The notes under the pieces: model-generated
What the model was told of the DNA's origin: nothing
Databases searched by the model: none
The model's input: only the letters and a program-made list of their open reading frames with translations
Source: DASPWW01 sp963803425
Lineage (GTDB): Bacteria > Actinomycetota > Thermoleophilia > Solirubrobacterales > 70-9
NCBI GenBank assembly: GCA_963803425.1
Contig: CAWDMA010000001.1
Span: 1,178,001 to 1,242,000, forward strand
Direction: 5' to 3'
Length of the DNA stretch: 64,000 nt
Shown here: one piece after another, positions 60,679 to 64,000 of the stretch
Position numbering within the stretch: position 1 is the first letter of the stretch
Layout of the letters: each line of letters starts with the position of its first letter
Made by a program: the position numbers and the translations under genes

Positions 60679-61926
60679 CCAGGGACGTGATCCTCACGCT
60701 CAGCCTCCTGCTCGAGCGCGGCGCTGGTTGCGCGGCTCGTGGCGAGCATCCTGCGGATCCCCGAGATCCTCGTGTTGGTGGCGATCGGCGCCCTGCTCGG
60801 CCCGTCCGCGCTGGACGTGGTCGACGTCCCGTTCGAGTCGCTCGGCGCGCAGCTGATGTTCACGCTGGGCGTCTCGCTGATCCTGTTCTACGGCGGGCTC
60901 AATCTGTCGCTCGACGTCCTCGACAAGGTGAAGGTGGGGCTGGGGATGCTGGTCGTTCCCGGGGTGCTGCTGACCGCGGCGGTCACCGGCGCGGTCGCCC
61001 ACTTCGCGTTCGACCTGTCGTGGACGGCCGCGCTCCTGATGGGCGCCGTGCTGGCGCCGACCGACCCGGCGATCCTGATCCCGCTGTTCACGCGGTCGCG
61101 GCTGCGGCCGAAGCTCGCCCAGACCGTGGTTGCGGAGTCGGCCTTCAACGACCCCACCGGCGCTGTGCTGGCGCTCACCCTCGCCGGCGTGCTGCTCACC
61201 GGCGAGGGCTCGCTCGCGAAGCCGGCGGAGGAGTTCGTCGTCGACCTCGGGATCAGCACCGCGCTCGGGATCGGCGCCGGGGTGCTGCTGGCGGCGGCGA
61301 TCTCGAGCCAGCGCGCCGGGATCTGGCGCGAGTCTTCGCCGGCGGCGGTGCTCGCCGTGATCGCGATCGGCTACTTCTCGCTCGACTCGGCCGGGGGCAG
61401 CGGGTACCTCGGCGCGTTCCTGGCGGGGCTGATCGTCGGGAACATGGAGCGGCTGGGGCTGGCGATGCACTCCTCGCACGAGCGCGAGATGCGCCAGTTC
61501 GCATTCAACCTCGCCGACCTGGTGACGCTTTTCGTGTTCCTGATCCTGGGGGCGAACATTCCGTTCGACACGCTCGCCGCCAACCTCGTCCCGGCGCTGG
61601 CCGTGCTGGCGGCGCTGCTGCTGATCGCCCGGCCGCTGGCGGTGATCGTGTGCACGATGCCGGACCGCTGGGGCGGATGGACGACGGCGGAGCGGACGTT
61701 CCTGTGCTGGACGCGGGAGACCGGCGTCGTCCCGGCGGCGCTGGTGGGAGTGCTCGCCGGGCTCGGCATCCCGAACGCGGACGCGTACGCAAGCGTCGTC
61801 GCGCTCGCGGTGGTGCTCACGCTGGTCCTGCAGGCGGTCCCGGCGGGGTGGCTGGCCCAGCGACTGGGTCTGCTCGACGCGGAGGCGCCGCCGCAGCCTT
61901 CGCCCGCGCCGGGCACGCTCGGGTGA
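60675..61926 (+). CDS. Na+/H+ antiporter, CPA1 (NhaP-like), one frame break near the start
   Basis: The protein of about 416 residues has twelve helices. The N-terminus MTRDVILTLSLLLE is followed after removal of one C near 60,717 by AALVARLVASILRIPEILVL. CPA1 motifs are GAVLAPTDPAILIPLF, VVAESAFNDPTGAVLAL (the ND transport pair) and RETGVVPAALVGVLAGLG. It exports Na+ for H+. An independent downstream ATG (60,739) exists but would remove the first helix. It is separated from soxD by 52 bases that contain a candidate operator. Confidence 0.88.
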
Positions 61927-61942
61927 CAGGGCGCCGCACCTG

Positions 61943-61963
61943 ATGTACCAATTTGTCTAGGAT
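61943..61963 (+). promoter_or_regulatory. Promoter and candidate operator of the soxD-soxA operon
   Basis: ATGTACCAATTTGTC (61,943-61,957) is followed directly by TAGGAT (61,958-61,963), a likely -10 box, 15 bases before the GTG start of soxD. The element agrees with the two other ATGTACnnnTTkGTy sites. Here it would overlap or abut the -10 region, favouring repression. Confidence 0.5.
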
Positions 61964-61978
61964 GCCGCCCCGGGACCC

Positions 61979-62368
61979 GTGTCGTTTGTCTTGACATGTC
62001 CGAATTGCGGCGCGCGCGAAGTCACCGACTTCGAGTTCGGTGGCGAGGTCGTGCCGCGCCCGCGCTCGAAGCCGGACGCCCGCGGGCTGTCCGTCTACAA
62101 CTACTTCCGCCGCAACGTCGCCGGCGTGCAGCGCGAGTGGTGGTACCACCGCGCCGGGTGCCGGACCTGGTTCCAGGCCGATCGCGACACGACCACGAAC
62201 GAAGTCCTCGAGATCCACCCACCCCGCCAAGGCGGACGCGAAGCGGAGCACTTGGCGGGCAATGACTCCGGCGAGATCCACCCACCCCGCCAAAGCGGAC
62301 GCGAAGCGGAGCATTTGGCGGGCGATGATTCAGGCGAGATTCATCCGCCGGGGGGATCTGAGCGGTGA
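61979..62368 (+). CDS. soxD: SoxD/MgdB-like delta subunit of sarcosine oxidase or N-methylglutamate dehydrogenase
   Basis: A small zinc-finger subunit: LTCPNCGAREVTDFEFGGEV supplies two Cys ligands; the third ligand lies in EWWYHRAGCRTWF. The conserved part ends at about residue 80 (VLEIHP). The rest, about 50 residues, is encoded by two 63-bp tandem repeats (EIHPPRQGGREAEHLAGNDSG and a near copy) containing the dispersed hairpin, giving a tail without counterpart in the family. SoxD stabilises the heterotetramer. The start is GTG 61,979. The stop overlaps the soxA GTG (GTGA, 62,365). Confidence 0.87.
   Translation: MSFVLTCPNCGAREVTDFEFGGEVVPRPRSKPDARGLSVYNYFRRNVAGVQREWWYHRAGCRTWFQADRDTTTNEVLEIHPPRQGGREAEHLAGNDSGEIHPPRQSGREAEHLAGDDSGEIHPPGGSER
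62210..62335 (+). repeat. Two tandem 63-bp repeats with hairpins at the soxD 3' end
   Basis: Units 62,210-62,272 and 62,273-62,335 are nearly identical; a partial third begins at 62,336. Each has a perfect 9-bp inverted repeat: CCCGCCAAG/CTTGGCGGG (62,223-62,231 with 62,251-62,259) and CCCGCCAAA/TTTGGCGGG (62,286-62,294 with 62,314-62,322). The two differ by a compensated base pair (G:C versus A:T). Both enclose GGACGCGAAGCGGAG (62,234-62,248 and 62,297-62,311), the family core. Confidence 0.85.
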
Positions 62369-64000
62369 CCCGGCTCGACCCACGCCCCGGCGAGCGGATC
62401 GACCGCTCCCGCGAGATCAGCTTCGAGTTCGACGGCAAGCCGGTGAAGGCGCTCGAGGGCGACACGATCGCCTCCGCCCTTTACGCGGGGGGCCGCCGCA
62501 CCTTCTCGCGCAGCTTCAAGTACCACCGGCCCCGGGGGCTGATGTGCTGCGCCGGTCAGTGCCCCAACTGCATGGTCAGCGTCGACGGCGACACCGGCGT
62601 CCGCGCCTGCACCGAGCCGGCCCGCGAGGGGATGGAGGTGGAGCACCTAAACGCGATCCCCTCGCTCGACACAGACGCGATGCGGATCACCGACATCGCC
62701 GGCGGCCCGTTCACCCCACCCGGCTTCTACTACAAGACCTTCATGCGCCCGCGGCGGCTGTGGCCGCTGTACGAGCGCGTCCTCCGGAGCGCCGCGGGGC
62801 TCGGCAAGCTCGCGAAGCCGCGCCCCGAGCGCGGGTGGCGGACCGAGTACCGTCGCCGCCACGCCGACGTGCTGGTCGTCGGCGGCGGGCCGGCGGGGCT
62901 CGCGGCGGCGACGAGGGCGGCCGAGCTCGGCGCCGACGTCGTGCTCGCCGACGAGGGTCCGGAGCCGGGCGGGCACCTGCTCGCCGACGGCGCCGTGGAC
63001 GGCGCCCGCGAGCTCGCCGGGGCGGCGCGCGAGGCCGGCGTGGAGCTGATCTCTCCGGGAAGCGCGCTGGGCTACTTCGACGGGCTGGTGGCGATCTGGG
63101 AGCGCGACACCCTGCACCAGGTCCGCGCCCGCAGCCACGTCGTCGCCACCGGCACGATCGAGCAGCCGATGGTGTTCGCAGGCAACGACCTGCCCGGGGT
63201 GATGCTGTCGCGCGGCGTTCGCCGCCTGCTCGCGATGTACTCGCTTGCGCCGGGCGGCCGCGCGGTCGTCGCCACCACCGGTGAGGACGGGCTCGAGGCG
63301 GCCGTGGCGCTGGCCGAGGCCGGCGTCGAGGTTGCCGCAGTAGCCGACCTCCGCCCGGCCCCGGGCGCGGCGGGCGGACCGCCCGCCTCGGACGCGGCGC
63401 GGCGGCTCGACGAGCTCGGGATCGAGGTCCGAAACCAGACCACGGTGGTTGAGGCGAGGGGCCGGCGCGCTGTGAGGCGAGCCGTGCTGGGCTGGCTGGA
63501 CGCCGACGGCAACCCGCAGGGAAGCGAGGAGACGGTCGAGTGCGACCTGCTGGTCGTCTCGGGCGGCGCCGCTCCGGCGGGCTCGCTGCTCCTGCAGGCC
63601 GGCGGAAAGACCGCGTACGACCCGGTGCGGGCCGCGTTCGGTGTCGTCGAAGTGCCGGACGGCGTCCACGCCGCCGGCGAGCTCGACGGGCTGACCGAGG
63701 CCGACGCGATCGAGGCCTCCGGGGCGCTAGCCGGCGCCGACGCAGCGCACGAGGCGGGGTTCGGGGACTCCGGCTCGCGCCAGCAGGCAGATGCCGACCG
63801 CCGCCGGCTCGCCGAGCGGGCCGGGAGCCAGGCCGCCGTCGCCGAGCCGCCCGCTGTATCCGGGTCGGGGCGCGGGAAGTGCTTCGCGTGCTTCTGCGAG
63901 GACGTCACCTCGAAGGACGTGCGCAAGTCCATCGACGAGGGCTACGACTCGATCGAGCTCTCGAAGCGCTACCTGACCGTGACGATGGGCCCGTGCCAGG
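62365..64000 (+). CDS. soxA: SoxA/MgdC-like alpha subunit of sarcosine oxidase or N-methylglutamate dehydrogenase (3' end outside window)
   Basis: The frame is open to the end of the window, giving 545 residues of a protein that usually has about 950. The N-terminus is a ferredoxin-like domain (FEFDGKPVKALEGDTIASAL, MCCAGQCPNCMVSVDG). Next follows a dinucleotide fold (VLVVGGGPAGLAAATRAAEL), a second NAD/FAD part (LLVVSGGAAPAGSLLL) and a Cys-rich segment CFACFCEDVTSKDVRKSID near 63,880, as in SoxA. The alpha subunit passes electrons from the flavin and leads to folate-bound C1 product in the missing C-terminal part. The start is GTG 62,365. With the SoxB-like genes at 41.5-44 kb it would complete the dehydrogenase. 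Confidence 0.88.
   Translation, partial: MTRLDPRPGERIDRSREISFEFDGKPVKALEGDTIASALYAGGRRTFSRSFKYHRPRGLMCCAGQCPNCMVSVDGDTGVRACTEPAREGMEVEHLNAIPSLDTDAMRITDIAGGPFTPPGFYYKTFMRPRRLWPLYERVLRSAAGLGKLAKPRPERGWRTEYRRRHADVLVVGGGPAGLAAATRAAELGADVVLADEGPEPGGHLLADGAVDGARELAGAAREAGVELISPGSALGYFDGLVAIWERDTLHQVRARSHVVATGTIEQPMVFAGNDLPGVMLSRGVRRLLAMYSLAPGGRAVVATTGEDGLEAAVALAEAGVEVAAVADLRPAPGAAGGPPASDAARRLDELGIEVRNQTTVVEARGRRAVRRAVLGWLDADGNPQGSEETVECDLLVVSGGAAPAGSLLLQAGGKTAYDPVRAAFGVVEVPDGVHAAGELDGLTEADAIEASGALAGADAAHEAGFGDSGSRQQADADRRRLAERAGSQAAVAEPPAVSGSGRGKCFACFCEDVTSKDVRKSIDEGYDSIELSKRYLTVTMGPCQ

Overview
This window is a very GC-rich bacterial chromosome segment. Genes are closely packed, many start with GTG or TTG, and neighbouring genes often overlap by four bases (GTGA or ATGA). 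It encodes an actinobacterial-style division and cell-wall cluster without ftsA, a meso-diaminopimelate-type MurE, bacterial Ku plus a LigD polymerase, and Tad-pilus genes. I infer a member of the Actinomycetota, probably a deep-branching class such as Thermoleophilia; the class-level placement is a guess. No rRNA, tRNA, CRISPR array, insertion sequence or prophage was seen.

Layout. 1-8.1 kb: end of a glycerol-3-phosphate dehydrogenase, a divergent Rho paralogue, small unknown and secreted proteins, a CtaG-like oxidase assembly protein, a remnant of a calcium-binding-repeat protein, and a type II NADH dehydrogenase. 8.2-15.3 kb: a response regulator, a small histidine kinase and CpaB, then two opposed genes (macrodomain, BNR-repeat protein), then CpaF, TadB, TadC and a small secreted protein. 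15.5-31.6 kb: the complete dcw cluster mraZ-rsmH-ftsL-ftsI-murE-murF-mraY-murD-ftsW-murG-murC-murB-ftsQ-ftsZ, with MraZ boxes in front and a strong extra promoter before ftsZ. 31.8-36.3 kb: gcvH, ligD polymerase and ku on the opposite strand, a SnoaL-like protein, a GntR regulator and a DMT exporter.

36.4-64 kb is dominated by genes of the N-methylglutamate (indirect methylamine oxidation) type. Set 1 on the plus strand has a glutamine synthetase-like ligase, the three split glutamate-synthase-like subunits, an unknown 150-residue protein and two FAD amine oxidoreductases. Set 2 on the minus strand has an ammonium transporter, three small membrane proteins, a second ligase, a second copy of the three subunits and a class I amidotransferase. 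The window ends in soxD- and soxA-like genes. Together these would capture ammonium or methylamine as gamma-glutamyl amides, transfer the group to make (N-methyl)glutamate, and oxidise it to formaldehyde and glutamate. Between the two sets lie a cation/proton antiporter, a MerR-regulated aldo/keto reductase, a glyoxalase-type protein and a GDSL esterase. A shared 15-bp motif beginning ATGTAC lies upstream of all three amine operons.

Sequence quality: between about 56.4 and 60.7 kb reading frames break roughly every 50-400 bases, nearly always by one surplus C or G. Isolated breaks of the same kind occur in rsmH and ftsI. Most of these look like consensus errors, not gene decay.

Non-coding structure of interest: a family of dispersed hairpins with changing stems and a fixed GGACGCGAAGCGGAG-like loop (mraZ/rsmH, murG end, soxD end), a 26-bp hairpin after ftsZ, and a MerR operator inside a 19-bp promoter spacer.
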